From Eubacterium sp. (GTDB lineage Bacteria; Bacillota; Clostridia; Lachnospirales; Lachnospiraceae): 64,000 nucleotides of DNA. Of the stretch, positions 15,615-25,604 are shown piece by piece. The stretch is taken from positions 26,085 to 90,084 of the forward strand of contig JAFZRN010000010.1 in assembly GCA_017619835.1 (NCBI GenBank). The letters run 5' to 3'. Below the pieces are notes generated by a model that saw nothing but the letters and a program-made list of their open reading frames with translations, did no database searches and was not told where the DNA came from. Both the position numbers and the translations under genes were made by a program. Numbering within the stretch: position 1 is the stretch's first letter; every line of letters begins with the position of its first letter.

Positions 15615-18600
15615 ATGAAAAGAAAACTATTATTAACGCTGCCTATATTGATTATTGGAATATTGTTATACGGTAATCCGTCAAAGGATCATGTTAACGC
15701 TGCCACTGTTACGGTAACAACTAAGGAGCAGCTTAAGAATGCGATTACTGCGGAAGGGGATGCCGATATCAAATTAGGGGCTGATATTAAAGGCTTATAT
15801 GATGTAACAATTCCACAGGGCAAGAATGTAACGCTTGATCTTAACGGGCATACTTTAGATGCCGGATTATATTCAGGTGTTAATACCCCTGCAAATAAGA
15901 AACCGTTGTTTTGGGTTTATGGTAATCTTGAGATTAATGACTTATCCAATGAAGGCAAGATTACAGGTGCATCATATAGTGCTTTAGTGATATATCCCAG
16001 TGGAATGGTTACAATGAATGGAGGAATCTTTACTAAAAACTGGAGTAATTTATCCGGTGGTGCCATATCCGTTCTGGGAGGATCCTTTATCATGAACGAT
16101 GGTGAATTGTTTAATAATTCTACTTCCTATCAAGTTGCCTCAAAAGGCATGGGTGGTGCCATATATATGACAAATTATAATGATAATGAATGCGAAGTTA
16201 CTATCAATGGTGGTGCAATAAGCTGGAATTTTGCTTCATATGGCGGCGGAATATACGTTAGTAATGGTAAGCTTAACATAAATGGTGGTGCTATTGGCAG
16301 TACGACTGGCTATAATCATATGGGTAATCAAACACCTAAAGCCGAAAGAGGGTCAGGTATATATATTAATAAGGGAATATTAGATATGACCGGTGGAGAG
16401 ATTCGTGGTCAGGATAAGAGCGGAGTTGTAGTAGGAGAAAAAGGAACATTTAACTTCAGAGGCGGAAAAGTTAATGGAAATCTTACAGGTATTTATAATT
16501 ATGGTACCATGAACATGACCGGCGGTGAAATACTAGGTGGTGACCTTTATGGAGCGCAACAAGAAGGCGTAATCGTTGATTACGGAGCTACATTCTGGAT
16601 GAAGGCAGGAACTATTCATAATAATCATGTTGGAGTTGTTGTTCAAGGAACAGCTTCCAATGAAGAAGAGAGACCGTCATTATTTCACATGACCGGCGGT
16701 GAAATCAGAGATAATAAGGGAAATGAAAAAGGTGCCGGCGTGAAGGTAGCTGAGGGCGGAGCAATGGTAATGAGCGGTGGTACTATAAGCGGAAACACCA
16801 CGGGAAATTATTCGCTCCACGATTATTATGGCGGCGGTGTATGCGTTATTGATCAGTATAGTCAGTTTGCTATGACAGGTGGAACAATTACGGGAAATTC
16901 GTGTCCGGAAGGAGACGGCGGTGGTATATATGTCGGTAAAGGTGCAACTTGTATTCTTACCGGAGGTACTATAACCCAAAATAGCGCTTCTGATACGGGT
17001 GGACAACACTATGGCGGCGGTGTTTTTGTTGCTTATGATGGTATTTGTCAAATTTCAGGCAAGCCTGTTATTACAGATAATTATCTTCTTGATAACAACA
17101 ATACAGTCAGCAATCTTCATGTAAACCAGACTAATTACGGTGCTGAGAGAGTACTTACTGTCAATGCGCCGCTTATGACCGGTGCGAAGATAGGAGTTAC
17201 AGTTAAGAATAATTACATGCCGTTAACGGTAACAGAAGACTATAACAGTAATATGGATGATGTTGCCGGACTGTATTTCTTTAGTGATAATCCGAAATAT
17301 CATGTGACAAGAAATAGCGATGGTGAGGTTATACTTAAGGATTGCAATTCAACACTTAATAAGATTGCAGCAAGCGCTGCAACCTGTACAGAAACAGGTA
17401 ATATAGAATACTATCAGTGTCCTGTTTGTAAGGAGTTGTTTACTGACGCAGCAGGAACAATTTATACTACCAAGACATTAGTGACAACCAATGCTATAGG
17501 TCATGACTGGGGTGAGCCTACTTATACATGGTCGGACGATCACAAGTCAATAATAGCAAAACGAGTGTGTAAAAATGATGCAAGTCATGTCGAGACGGAA
17601 GATGGAGAAATATTTGTGAGTGTGGCTTTGTCAGGATCCTGTCAGGTTTTAAATATGACATGTTATACGGCAGAATTTGCTAATCCTGCTTTTGAGGATC
17701 AAAGGTATATTGAGACAACAACCCCAGGCCCCCATAAGCCAGGCAATCAGGTTGTTGAAAATATTGTGGCCTCTACCTGTACCGAAGAGGGAAGCTGCGA
17801 TTTTGTGTACTACTGTAAATATTGTAATGAAGAAATGAGTCGAGTACATAAGACTTATTCTGCATTAGGTCATGACTTTACAGAGTGGGAACAAGTTCAA
17901 AGTACAAGATTCAGATATTGTAAGAGGTGCGGATATTATGAAACCGAATCTGTGACGTGGGATACATGTACTCATGAGAAAGAACTTATACCGGAAGAAG
18001 CGGCTACCTGTGTCACATATGGAATGAAAGCTCATTACAAATGTAAATATTGTGGTGCAGTCTTTGAAAAAGAAGATGAAACGACACCTGTTACAAAGGA
18101 TGAGATGGATAAACTTGTTATAAACAAGGATCAGGATAACGGTCATAAGTGGTCAGATAAGTTGCGTGAAAACGAAAGGGCGGCCGATTGTCTTACTGCT
18201 GACAGTTACGATATTGTAAGGTATTGTGAGAGATGCGGTAAGCGGGAAGAGGAGGATACTTATACAGGTAATCCGTTAGGGCATAGATATGGTGAGCCTG
18301 TTTATACCTGGTCTGAGGATAATTTAGAGGTTACTGCAACTCATATATGTAATCGTGATTCAGCTCACGTTGAGACAGAAACTGTTGAAACAACATCACA
18401 GATAACACCTGCAACCTGTACTGCTAAAGGAAAAATAACCTATACGGCGGTATTTAATACTCAGGGGTTTACGAATCAAACTAAAACAGTTGATGGTGAT
18501 GATATTAAAGATCATGATTGGGATGATGCTGAATACACATGGTCTGAGGATAACAGTGAGGTTACTGCCACACATACCTGTAAGGCATGTCAGAAGGATG

Positions 18601-19841
18601 AGAGCGAGACGGTAACGACGATATCCCGTGTTACCAAGGCTGTAACATGTACTCAGGATGGTGTAACAACCTATACTGCATTATTTACTAATCCGACATT
18701 TGAAAGTCAGACAAAACAGATTGCAAATATCAATAAGACAGGTCATGACTGGGGTGAGCCGGAATATAACTGGTCTTCTGATAACAAGGTTTGTGAAGCT
18801 GTGCGTACATGTAAAAATGATCCTGATGAGATTGAGTCAGAAATAGTTGATACATCTGAAGTAACGAAGCAGGCGACCTGTTGTGAGAAGGGTGAAACTA
18901 CATATACAGCGGTATTTACTAAGGCGTGCTTTGACGAACAGACTAAGGTAGTAGAACTTCCGATTGATTCCAATAAACACGTTCCGAGAGCTGCTGTAAA
19001 GGAGAATGATGTCAAAGCGACTTGTACTTTGTGTGGTTCTTTTGATGAAGTTATATATTGCGACATATGCAACAAAGAGCTTGAAAGAACTACTAAGAAG
19101 ACTGATGCGTTAGGACATAAATGGGGTGAATGGAAGATTACAAAAGAAGCAACAGTTGCTGAGGAAGGAATCGAAGAAAGAACCTGTACTGTATGTGGTG
19201 AGAAAGAATCACGTTCTCTTGAAAAACTTGCACCTGTTTCTGATGAAGAAATCGATAAGCAGATAATTGAACACAAGGACGAAAGCGATCTCAAAGGCTC
19301 TAGCTTTACACTTCTTATGGCAAAGGGTGTACCGGTATCCAAAAACTCCATTAAGCTGACATGGAAGAAGGTTCCGGGTGCTAAAGAATATATAATCTAC
19401 GGTAATAAGTGTGGCAGAAAGAACAAGTATAAAAGAATAACTTCTGTGAAGTCTAAGAAATATATCAGAAAGAATCTTAAGGTCGGAACATATTACAAGC
19501 ACATTATTGTTGCTGTTGATGAATATGGTCAGATACTCGCCATCTCTAAGACTATACATTGTGTAACTAATGGTGGTAAGAACGGAAATAATACGAAGGT
19601 CATACCTAGCAAAAGAAAGCTGACCCTTAAAGTCGGAAAGTCAAAAAAGATAAAAGCTAAGCTTAAGGCTAAGAAGCCTGTTCATATCCACAGAGATATC
19701 GCATGGGAGTCGGACAATCCTTCCATTGCGACAGTAAATAAGAAAGGTAAGATCAAGGGTATCAGTAAAGGTACATGTTATGTATATGCTTATGCACAGA
19801 ACGGTGTATATGCCAGAATAAAGGTAACTGTTAAAAAGTAA
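15615..19841 (+). CDS. Giant secreted beta-helix protein with CxxC repeats and C-terminal Ig-like module
   Basis: 1408 aa. A Sec signal peptide (MKRKLLLTLPILIIGILLYG, cleavage probably near VNA-A) is followed by a right-handed beta-helix (about 45-560) built from MTGGEI- and GGGIYV-type turns. Then comes a series of modules with HDWGEPxYTWS and paired Cys (CPVC, CKYC, CKRC, CERC, CTVC) to about 1210, and a basic C-terminal module: an Fn3-like stretch (ITSVKSKKYIRKNL, GTYYKHIIVAV) and a BIG2-like domain ending GVYARIKVTVKK. There is no LPxTG signal. The last 190 residues resemble those of the product at 55989. ATG 15615 has GGAGAG upstream. It is likely an adhesin or carbohydrate-contacting surface protein. 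Confidence 0.85.
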   Translation: MKRKLLLTLPILIIGILLYGNPSKDHVNAATVTVTTKEQLKNAITAEGDADIKLGADIKGLYDVTIPQGKNVTLDLNGHTLDAGLYSGVNTPANKKPLFWVYGNLEINDLSNEGKITGASYSALVIYPSGMVTMNGGIFTKNWSNLSGGAISVLGGSFIMNDGELFNNSTSYQVASKGMGGAIYMTNYNDNECEVTINGGAISWNFASYGGGIYVSNGKLNINGGAIGSTTGYNHMGNQTPKAERGSGIYINKGILDMTGGEIRGQDKSGVVVGEKGTFNFRGGKVNGNLTGIYNYGTMNMTGGEILGGDLYGAQQEGVIVDYGATFWMKAGTIHNNHVGVVVQGTASNEEERPSLFHMTGGEIRDNKGNEKGAGVKVAEGGAMVMSGGTISGNTTGNYSLHDYYGGGVCVIDQYSQFAMTGGTITGNSCPEGDGGGIYVGKGATCILTGGTITQNSASDTGGQHYGGGVFVAYDGICQISGKPVITDNYLLDNNNTVSNLHVNQTNYGAERVLTVNAPLMTGAKIGVTVKNNYMPLTVTEDYNSNMDDVAGLYFFSDNPKYHVTRNSDGEVILKDCNSTLNKIAASAATCTETGNIEYYQCPVCKELFTDAAGTIYTTKTLVTTNAIGHDWGEPTYTWSDDHKSIIAKRVCKNDASHVETEDGEIFVSVALSGSCQVLNMTCYTAEFANPAFEDQRYIETTTPGPHKPGNQVVENIVASTCTEEGSCDFVYYCKYCNEEMSRVHKTYSALGHDFTEWEQVQSTRFRYCKRCGYYETESVTWDTCTHEKELIPEEAATCVTYGMKAHYKCKYCGAVFEKEDETTPVTKDEMDKLVINKDQDNGHKWSDKLRENERAADCLTADSYDIVRYCERCGKREEEDTYTGNPLGHRYGEPVYTWSEDNLEVTATHICNRDSAHVETETVETTSQITPATCTAKGKITYTAVFNTQGFTNQTKTVDGDDIKDHDWDDAEYTWSEDNSEVTATHTCKACQKDESETVTTISRVTKAVTCTQDGVTTYTALFTNPTFESQTKQIANINKTGHDWGEPEYNWSSDNKVCEAVRTCKNDPDEIESEIVDTSEVTKQATCCEKGETTYTAVFTKACFDEQTKVVELPIDSNKHVPRAAVKENDVKATCTLCGSFDEVIYCDICNKELERTTKKTDALGHKWGEWKITKEATVAEEGIEERTCTVCGEKESRSLEKLAPVSDEEIDKQIIEHKDESDLKGSSFTLLMAKGVPVSKNSIKLTWKKVPGAKEYIIYGNKCGRKNKYKRITSVKSKKYIRKNLKVGTYYKHIIVAVDEYGQILAISKTIHCVTNGGKNGNNTKVIPSKRKLTLKVGKSKKIKAKLKAKKPVHIHRDIAWESDNPSIATVNKKGKIKGISKGTCYVYAYAQNGVYARIKVTVKK

Positions 19842-19896
19842 TGATTATTCAATTGATATAAGGGCTTTGTATTACCAATATGAGGAGGCAGTTATT

Positions 19897-22800
19897 ATGA
19901 AGGAAGTAGATGAAAATGTTGTTGATAATGAGGGGCAGGAGGCGGCAGATAAAGGGATATTTGACGATTATGTTGATGTGAATGCCGATAAAATATACCA
20001 GTCATATTACAAGAAGAATCTGCTGGATGTGGATTATACATTTGATGATAATATCGAAGATGGTATGACCAAAAGCCAGAAAAAAGACCGAAAGAATATG
20101 ATCCATACTTATAATGAACAAACCACAGATCTGAATAAACTCTGGCATGTATTGTCAATCGAAACATATATCAGCCTGAATGAATCAAGAAAAGAAATCC
20201 CCAAGGAGCAGTGGGATGAACTTAAGCTTACGGAAAATGATGCACATATGGCTGCGCTCGATGAGCAGATGTCAACCCAGGTCATTAAAGATATAATCAA
20301 AAATGATGGAATCGATGGAATAGAGAAAGTATATAAATATGCAGGTATTATCAGGGCTCGTATCAATGCGATGAGGAAGAAGGAATGGGATGAGATCAGA
20401 GCTTCCATTGATGAACCTGACGGAAATCTGCGGGATAAAAAAGCGGATTATATCTATCAAAGCGGCGGTTTTTTGACTGATCTTTATATACAGAATCTAT
20501 CAGGTTTTGAAAGCACAATAGAAAGGGTACTTAAGGAACTTGGATTTGACATCAGTGAAGAACTGTTCAGTAAAGCAAAGATAGATGAGAATACAACGAT
20601 TGAACAATATAATAGATTATTGGGCAGGGATTCTAATAATGTTATCGATAGGAACGGTATTAAGTATGATCCCAAGTCTACAATATATGATATGGTAAAG
20701 GCGAATCTTACCCGTAATAATGTTGAACCGAGTAAGCAGCAGATCATTAAGGCAATGAAGTCTAATTTCAGAGATCAGATGACACTTAAATGGAATGGAG
20801 ACGGACAGAGAGAGTACTATAATAATTCCACGGATGCGGAAAAAGCAGGCATTGATAAGGGAAAACAGCTTTTTAATATGACTGAAGACAGCTTGCTTGA
20901 AGGGGTTGGCAATGAATTTATCAACTGGATTGCCACTGAGGGTGCTGCGAAAAAGCAGAGTATGCAAACGGATAAAAATATAAAATATATCCGCGTTATC
21001 AATGATCAGATCACATCCGGTAAAGATAATATGCTAAGTTCTGAAAGAGCTGTATCCAAGGTACTTGCAGAGGAAATCAGAGATATCGATTATCTGAAAG
21101 GCGCTATAAGAAATCTCTATGCGACCCATAAGGGCGAGAGTAATGGCAAAGAAAGAAGTGCCAATTCAAAAAAATATGATGCCATGCTAAGTGTCATTGT
21201 TGATTATGATGCGGCGCTCAGAAGAGGAGAAGGCGGCAAAGCACTTGTTTTAAAGGACAAAATGGTCGAGAAATGTCTCGATTATATAGACGGAAGGCTT
21301 GATATCAGAAGTACGGATTTTGGTAAGGAACGATTTGATATTGCCATGACTGTTCTTATGAAGAACATGGATCCAAATGATTTCGGTGAGCTTCTCAGAG
21401 ATATCAATAAGTCAAGAAAAGCAAAAAATGCAGACGATACCGGATATGTGAACAGGCAGTACTATGAGAACAAGCTGCGCAGTAATAATGAGAAGGCAGC
21501 TAATCTGGCACATTATACACCGGATCAGTTAGCTGAAAGATATAAGGCGAGAGAGGAAATGAGATTAAAATCAGCCGGTGAATTCTTACTTGAAGGACCG
21601 GGATCTGATGGCGGTTGGAATGCAGCATCACCTTTTATTAGAAGGAACTGGAATCTTACCGAGGATGATATGAAGGATATCGAGAAGAGCCTCGCTGATG
21701 AAAAGTTTATTTTTGAAACAGATATCGTCAAAACCGAAGAAAGTACGGTTGCACAGTGTAATGATGCAATGAAGAGGATGAAGAAGGGAGACTATAGTAA
21801 GTTCAATCATCTTCCCGTATTTTTAAGGGAATACTATGGAAAGAAAATGCTTAGGGAGGTTTTCGGATCAGATATGGATATACCTCCTCTTGATGACGAA
21901 ATGAAGAAAAAAATGGCAGGACTTAATAATAATCCTGTATTTCGTTATGCCATGACGCAGCTTATCGACAGAAATGCGGTTAACAGTACGGGAGAACCTA
22001 TGGCAAATCTCATTAAAGAATATGATTCTTATATGAATCATGTGATGCTTGCCAATACGCTCAATCCTGTAAGTGATACCGGAATCAAAAATATAAAAAA
22101 GAAATACCCCGGAGAAAAAGGGGATAAGATTATAGAAGACAACAGTGAAAAGCAGGTATTTGTAGCCAAGACCATTTTTATGGCCCAGCTTGGACGCACT
22201 GATATCATAAGTGGAGAAAACGGCAATCAGGTTGAACCGTACTATGGCAACATATCAGAGCTTTTTGCTCATGGAAGCAGAGTGATATTTACGCTTCCTC
22301 CCGGAAATGAAAATGTTCAGGATAAGGTCTTTGATTCCTGGAGAAAAAAAGCTCTCGACAGAGATGTTATGATAGATGGTCGTTTTGCAAGCCATGATAT
22401 GAGAAGAAGACACGTTGATGATGACGGCAATATGACACAGCCTGCAAAAGAGATCAGATATAAATGGAAAGAGCAGATACTGAGTGGTCAGTTAAATAAA
22501 AAGGTGACAACCTATGCCAATAATTATGGTATGAATATTCCGTTGGGCGGTCTGGGAAAGAAATTCAACGGTAATGACTGCGTGGATGGTGAGGGAACCT
22601 TTGGTCACATTTATATAAAAGCTATGAAGGGAGAGAAGAACCGTTGCGGAACGCTGCTGATAGGAGTTGAGAATTCTGCTCCCAAAACCGAGAGCTGCAT
22701 AGGGCAGCTTCACAACTTTAAAGCTATAGGTCACGATATGTCAACATTCTTTGCAAGCAAGAAGACAGTTGGAGCACCATATGGCGGACGTGAGATAGAC

Positions 22801-23718
22801 CTTTCTCATATGAAAGCGGATGAATTTGAGAAGGCTATGAATCAATTTGAAGCCGGTTATCGTGAACTTCAAAAAAGTGCAAAAAAAGATCCTGAGGCAG
22901 ATAAAAAACTAAAGAGTATCAATAACAAGCTTTGCGGCGGTAAGATGACTGCAATTGAGCTTGCCGCACTTATGACTTCGCTTGGAATGGAGAAAAAAGA
23001 TGCCATAAAGCTTGCGGAGGCAGGAAGAAGTGTTAAGGATGCAAGATATCCGGAAGATCAGTATCGTGAGGATATGAAAAAGATAACGGATCCGGAAAAG
23101 GTTATCGACAGACCGTATGACAAGAAAAAAACAGATCGCATGAAGGAGCTTAAGGGAATGTCTTCCTATGTTGACAGCATGAGGAGACAATGGAATGTGA
23201 TGGCATCACATACACTGTTTGACGCATGGAATACCGACGAGTTTTCAGAAATGGAAAAGGCAATGAAAAGTTACCTTAAAGCTTATGATAATATCATGGC
23301 AGGTAAGACGGCAAATGGAAAAGAACTGCTTGCAAATCCTGACCAGCTTCCGAAGGAAGAATATAAAAAGCTTAAAGCACTTGAAGAAGAGATGGTATTT
23401 GCTGCAAAAGACTACCATAATATAAAAATGCAGTACAAAGAGGGTGATTTTAACAAACATAGTACTGCTCAGGCTCGTGACAGGGATGCGATGAGTATCA
23501 TGATCTCGGAATTCTCTGTAGAGGCAAGAAAAAATATCCCTGGCGATTTGGAAAACCCGGCTGAAGCTTTGAATCAGGCAATGAACAAAAGTGAGAGAAA
23601 TGCCATAGAAAAACAGAAGAATCAGGAGGCGAGAAGGAAGCTTGACGAGAGAGTGAGGAAGCTTTCCGAGGAGGCCTCACAAAAACAGAAGAAAACAGCC
23701 AATAATCCTCAAAGATAG
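19897..23718 (+). CDS. Giant protein of unknown function (1273 aa), full-length paralogue
   Basis: No family recognised. 1273 aa, mostly helical and charged, no signal peptide. Residues 1-443 and 1154-1273 are closely matched by the 560-aa protein at 26633; residues 444-1153 are unique. The unique part includes a Gly-rich, apparently globular stretch around 880-965 (PLGGLGKKFNGNDCVDGEG, GTLLIGVENSAP, APYGGREIDLSHM) with Cys895, Cys917, Cys934, His939 and His946. The C-terminus is a basic helix (KNQEARRKLDERVRKLS). ATG 19897 has GAGGAGG 8 nt upstream and aligns with the paralogue's start. It is 55 bp after the surface-protein gene and 19 bp before the esterase. Confidence 0.87.
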   Translation: MKEVDENVVDNEGQEAADKGIFDDYVDVNADKIYQSYYKKNLLDVDYTFDDNIEDGMTKSQKKDRKNMIHTYNEQTTDLNKLWHVLSIETYISLNESRKEIPKEQWDELKLTENDAHMAALDEQMSTQVIKDIIKNDGIDGIEKVYKYAGIIRARINAMRKKEWDEIRASIDEPDGNLRDKKADYIYQSGGFLTDLYIQNLSGFESTIERVLKELGFDISEELFSKAKIDENTTIEQYNRLLGRDSNNVIDRNGIKYDPKSTIYDMVKANLTRNNVEPSKQQIIKAMKSNFRDQMTLKWNGDGQREYYNNSTDAEKAGIDKGKQLFNMTEDSLLEGVGNEFINWIATEGAAKKQSMQTDKNIKYIRVINDQITSGKDNMLSSERAVSKVLAEEIRDIDYLKGAIRNLYATHKGESNGKERSANSKKYDAMLSVIVDYDAALRRGEGGKALVLKDKMVEKCLDYIDGRLDIRSTDFGKERFDIAMTVLMKNMDPNDFGELLRDINKSRKAKNADDTGYVNRQYYENKLRSNNEKAANLAHYTPDQLAERYKAREEMRLKSAGEFLLEGPGSDGGWNAASPFIRRNWNLTEDDMKDIEKSLADEKFIFETDIVKTEESTVAQCNDAMKRMKKGDYSKFNHLPVFLREYYGKKMLREVFGSDMDIPPLDDEMKKKMAGLNNNPVFRYAMTQLIDRNAVNSTGEPMANLIKEYDSYMNHVMLANTLNPVSDTGIKNIKKKYPGEKGDKIIEDNSEKQVFVAKTIFMAQLGRTDIISGENGNQVEPYYGNISELFAHGSRVIFTLPPGNENVQDKVFDSWRKKALDRDVMIDGRFASHDMRRRHVDDDGNMTQPAKEIRYKWKEQILSGQLNKKVTTYANNYGMNIPLGGLGKKFNGNDCVDGEGTFGHIYIKAMKGEKNRCGTLLIGVENSAPKTESCIGQLHNFKAIGHDMSTFFASKKTVGAPYGGREIDLSHMKADEFEKAMNQFEAGYRELQKSAKKDPEADKKLKSINNKLCGGKMTAIELAALMTSLGMEKKDAIKLAEAGRSVKDARYPEDQYREDMKKITDPEKVIDRPYDKKKTDRMKELKGMSSYVDSMRRQWNVMASHTLFDAWNTDEFSEMEKAMKSYLKAYDNIMAGKTANGKELLANPDQLPKEEYKKLKALEEEMVFAAKDYHNIKMQYKEGDFNKHSTAQARDRDAMSIMISEFSVEARKNIPGDLENPAEALNQAMNKSERNAIEKQKNQEARRKLDERVRKLSEEASQKQKKTANNPQR

Positions 23719-23737
23719 ATGTTCAGGAGGAAGAGAG

Positions 23738-24625
23738 ATGAAAGAAGAAAGACCTTCACCACCATGGATAAACGAAATACCGGAGGGAGCGACGATATCT
23801 TATGATCCGACTTATCCCACGGGAAGCTTTTTTGATAGATTTAATAAAGGTAGTTATTCCGGGATGAAGTATTACTTCTATGATCCCACGGAACATGGAT
23901 ATCCGAATAAAGAAGACTATCCGCTAATGATCTTCCTGCATGGTACAGGTAATGCTCTGGTCGGTGACCTTTGCATCAATTATACGGGTGCAGAGATGTA
24001 TGCATCGGATGAATATCAGAATGATATAGGTGGAGCATATATTCTTGTGCCTGTGGCAAATGAGGTTCAGGATAAGGATGGGAATACGACAGGATTCTGG
24101 GACGAGGATTATGTTGAACCGATTATTGATCTTACTCAATATTTCATAAAGAATCATACAAACGGTATTAAAGAAAAGATACTTCTCGGAAACTCAAGCG
24201 GAGCCCGATTTACTTTTACTATTGCAAAAAAGCATCCCGAAAAATTCGATATACTTGTACCTGTTGGAACAAGCGATATTCCGGATGATGAAACGCTCGA
24301 TATATTGAGTGATTTAGGTGTTACACTTTTTTATGCAATATGTAAACATGATGAGTTTTTCCCGTATGATACACAGGTTGCTCCTCGAATCGATAAGTTA
24401 AGAGGAATGAAAAATAGTTTCATTTTCACTCCTGACTGGACATATAATGGAGATAAAGGAATTGCATCGATCAATTTCGGATTTGAAATGGGACAGCATT
24501 GTCTTATGAACGGAGTTCAGATGAATCTGAAGTTTGATGACGGAACTCCTATGTATGCCTCGCTTCCGAGAGGTTTTACCGGGTGGCTGTCTGATGAACT
24601 GAAGAGAAGAAAAAACATAGTATGA
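23738..24625 (+). CDS. Alpha/beta-hydrolase, probable serine esterase
   Basis: A 295-aa alpha/beta-hydrolase of the depolymerase/esterase type. The oxyanion strand FLHGTG, the nucleophile elbow GNSSGA, an Asp in ICKHDEFFPYD and a His in MGQHCLM give a credible Ser-Asp-His triad. There is no signal peptide, unusual for PHB-depolymerase-like esterases, so it is cytosolic. Its gene follows the 1273-aa protein by 19 bp with AGGAGGAAGAG before the start, and is the last in the operon from 12351. It may remove acyl groups from something made or imported by this locus; the substrate is unknown. Confidence 0.8.
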   Translation: MKEERPSPPWINEIPEGATISYDPTYPTGSFFDRFNKGSYSGMKYYFYDPTEHGYPNKEDYPLMIFLHGTGNALVGDLCINYTGAEMYASDEYQNDIGGAYILVPVANEVQDKDGNTTGFWDEDYVEPIIDLTQYFIKNHTNGIKEKILLGNSSGARFTFTIAKKHPEKFDILVPVGTSDIPDDETLDILSDLGVTLFYAICKHDEFFPYDTQVAPRIDKLRGMKNSFIFTPDWTYNGDKGIASINFGFEMGQHCLMNGVQMNLKFDDGTPMYASLPRGFTGWLSDELKRRKNIV

Positions 24626-24686
24626 TTTTGCAAAAGTGCATCTTACGATATATAAATGCATTTTACCTTGTAAAATATTGAATATT

Positions 24687-24748
24687 AAAAAGGCTTGGTT
24701 TATAGTCGCGTTAACAAAAATATTAACGACTATATTCCAGGTCTTTTT
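24687..24748 (+). terminator. Long two-part hairpin terminator after the esterase
   Basis: The outer arms 24687-24698 and 24737-24748 pair over 12 bp (two G-U), and the inner arms TATAGTCG/CGACTATA and TTAA/TTAA pair around AAAAATA with a CG bulge. The right outer arm ends in TTTTT, which suits termination. It separates the four-gene operon from the CPBP gene. Confidence 0.6.
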
Positions 24749-24768
24749 AGTTTCGGAAGGAGAGTAAG

Positions 24769-25515
24769 ATGAATAAGATCTATAAGAAAAATGAAGTTAC
24801 GTTTGCAATCATATGTATTATTATTTATGTAGTTGGGACAAGTGTAGCGGAATCTATTTCTGCTTCGATCGGGATTGAAAAACTTCCATCGATGATATTC
24901 CACGTTGGATTTACGATCGTTTTATTAGTCTGGCTGAGTAAGAACGGCCTTTTTGAAAAATATGGACTGATAAAGCCGGAGTATAAATTGTCAAAAGCAT
25001 GGTTTTTCATTCCACTCATGCTTATAGCTTTTTCCGGCATTTACTTTGGAGTGACTCTTAAGTATTCGGCTGCCGAGACTGCGTTTTATATGATCAGCAT
25101 GATCTGCGTAGGTTTTCTTGAGGAAGTTATATTCAGAGGGTTTTTGTTTGTGGGTATAGCAAAGAAGAGTATAAAAAGGGCGATAATTATATCAGCTGTA
25201 ACATTTGGGATAGGCCATATAGTTAATCTTCTTGCAGGACAGCCGCTGCTTGAAACATTGCTTCAGATCGTCTTTGCGATAGTTGTAGGTTTTACTCTGG
25301 TTACCCTGTTTTATAAAGGAGGCAGCCTGATCCCATGTATTATATTTCATAGTGTTAATAATTCACTAAGTGCCATAAGTAATGAAGATGCTTCGCTCAA
25401 AGTATTCGGAAGTGTAGAGAAAGAACTTATCATAACTGTCTCTATTGCGATCGTTATATGTGCGGTATACGGACTGGCCATGTGGCGTACACTTGGGAGA
25501 GAAAAGGAAGAATAG
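24769..25515 (+). CDS. CPBP-family intramembrane metalloprotease
   Basis: A 248-aa polytopic membrane protein with all three CPBP motifs: LEEVIFRG (Glu118, Glu119, Arg123), FGIGH (His150) and FHSVNN (His194, Asn198). The family includes prenyl-protein proteases, bacteriocin self-immunity proteins and regulators of membrane-bound factors. GGAAGGAGAG lies 6 nt before the ATG. It precedes a LytTR/DUF3021 pair by 90 bp, the same order as 4390-6022. A possible job is processing or sensing at the membrane upstream of that regulator; this is inference from position only. Confidence 0.88.
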   Translation: MNKIYKKNEVTFAIICIIIYVVGTSVAESISASIGIEKLPSMIFHVGFTIVLLVWLSKNGLFEKYGLIKPEYKLSKAWFFIPLMLIAFSGIYFGVTLKYSAAETAFYMISMICVGFLEEVIFRGFLFVGIAKKSIKRAIIISAVTFGIGHIVNLLAGQPLLETLLQIVFAIVVGFTLVTLFYKGGSLIPCIIFHSVNNSLSAISNEDASLKVFGSVEKELIITVSIAIVICAVYGLAMWRTLGREKEE

Positions 25516-25604
25516 TTACGGCTTGTAAATCATTTCCCGCATTGTTATACTCTCTATGAAAAGACTAAACTTATACTTTGTATAGGAGTAAATGAAAACG
25601 GATC

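Noticed and set aside
16000-17100. Regular GGT/GGC-rich spaced motifs that might be taken for a CRISPR or satellite array
   Set aside because: The periodicity is at the protein level (beta-helix turns such as MTGGEI); the nucleotide units vary in length and sequence and lie in one open frame.
18743-19351. 202-codon open frame on the reverse strand inside the 1408-aa surface protein gene
   Set aside because: It lies wholly opposite a repetitive coding region with strong domain evidence, lacks a ribosome site, and its Ser/Cys-rich translation mirrors the forward codon usage.
12351-23718. Possibility that the giant helical proteins are phage tape-measure or SMC-like proteins
   Set aside because: There are no phage structural, terminase or integrase genes nearby, no ATPase motifs, and the operon partners are a surface protein and an esterase.
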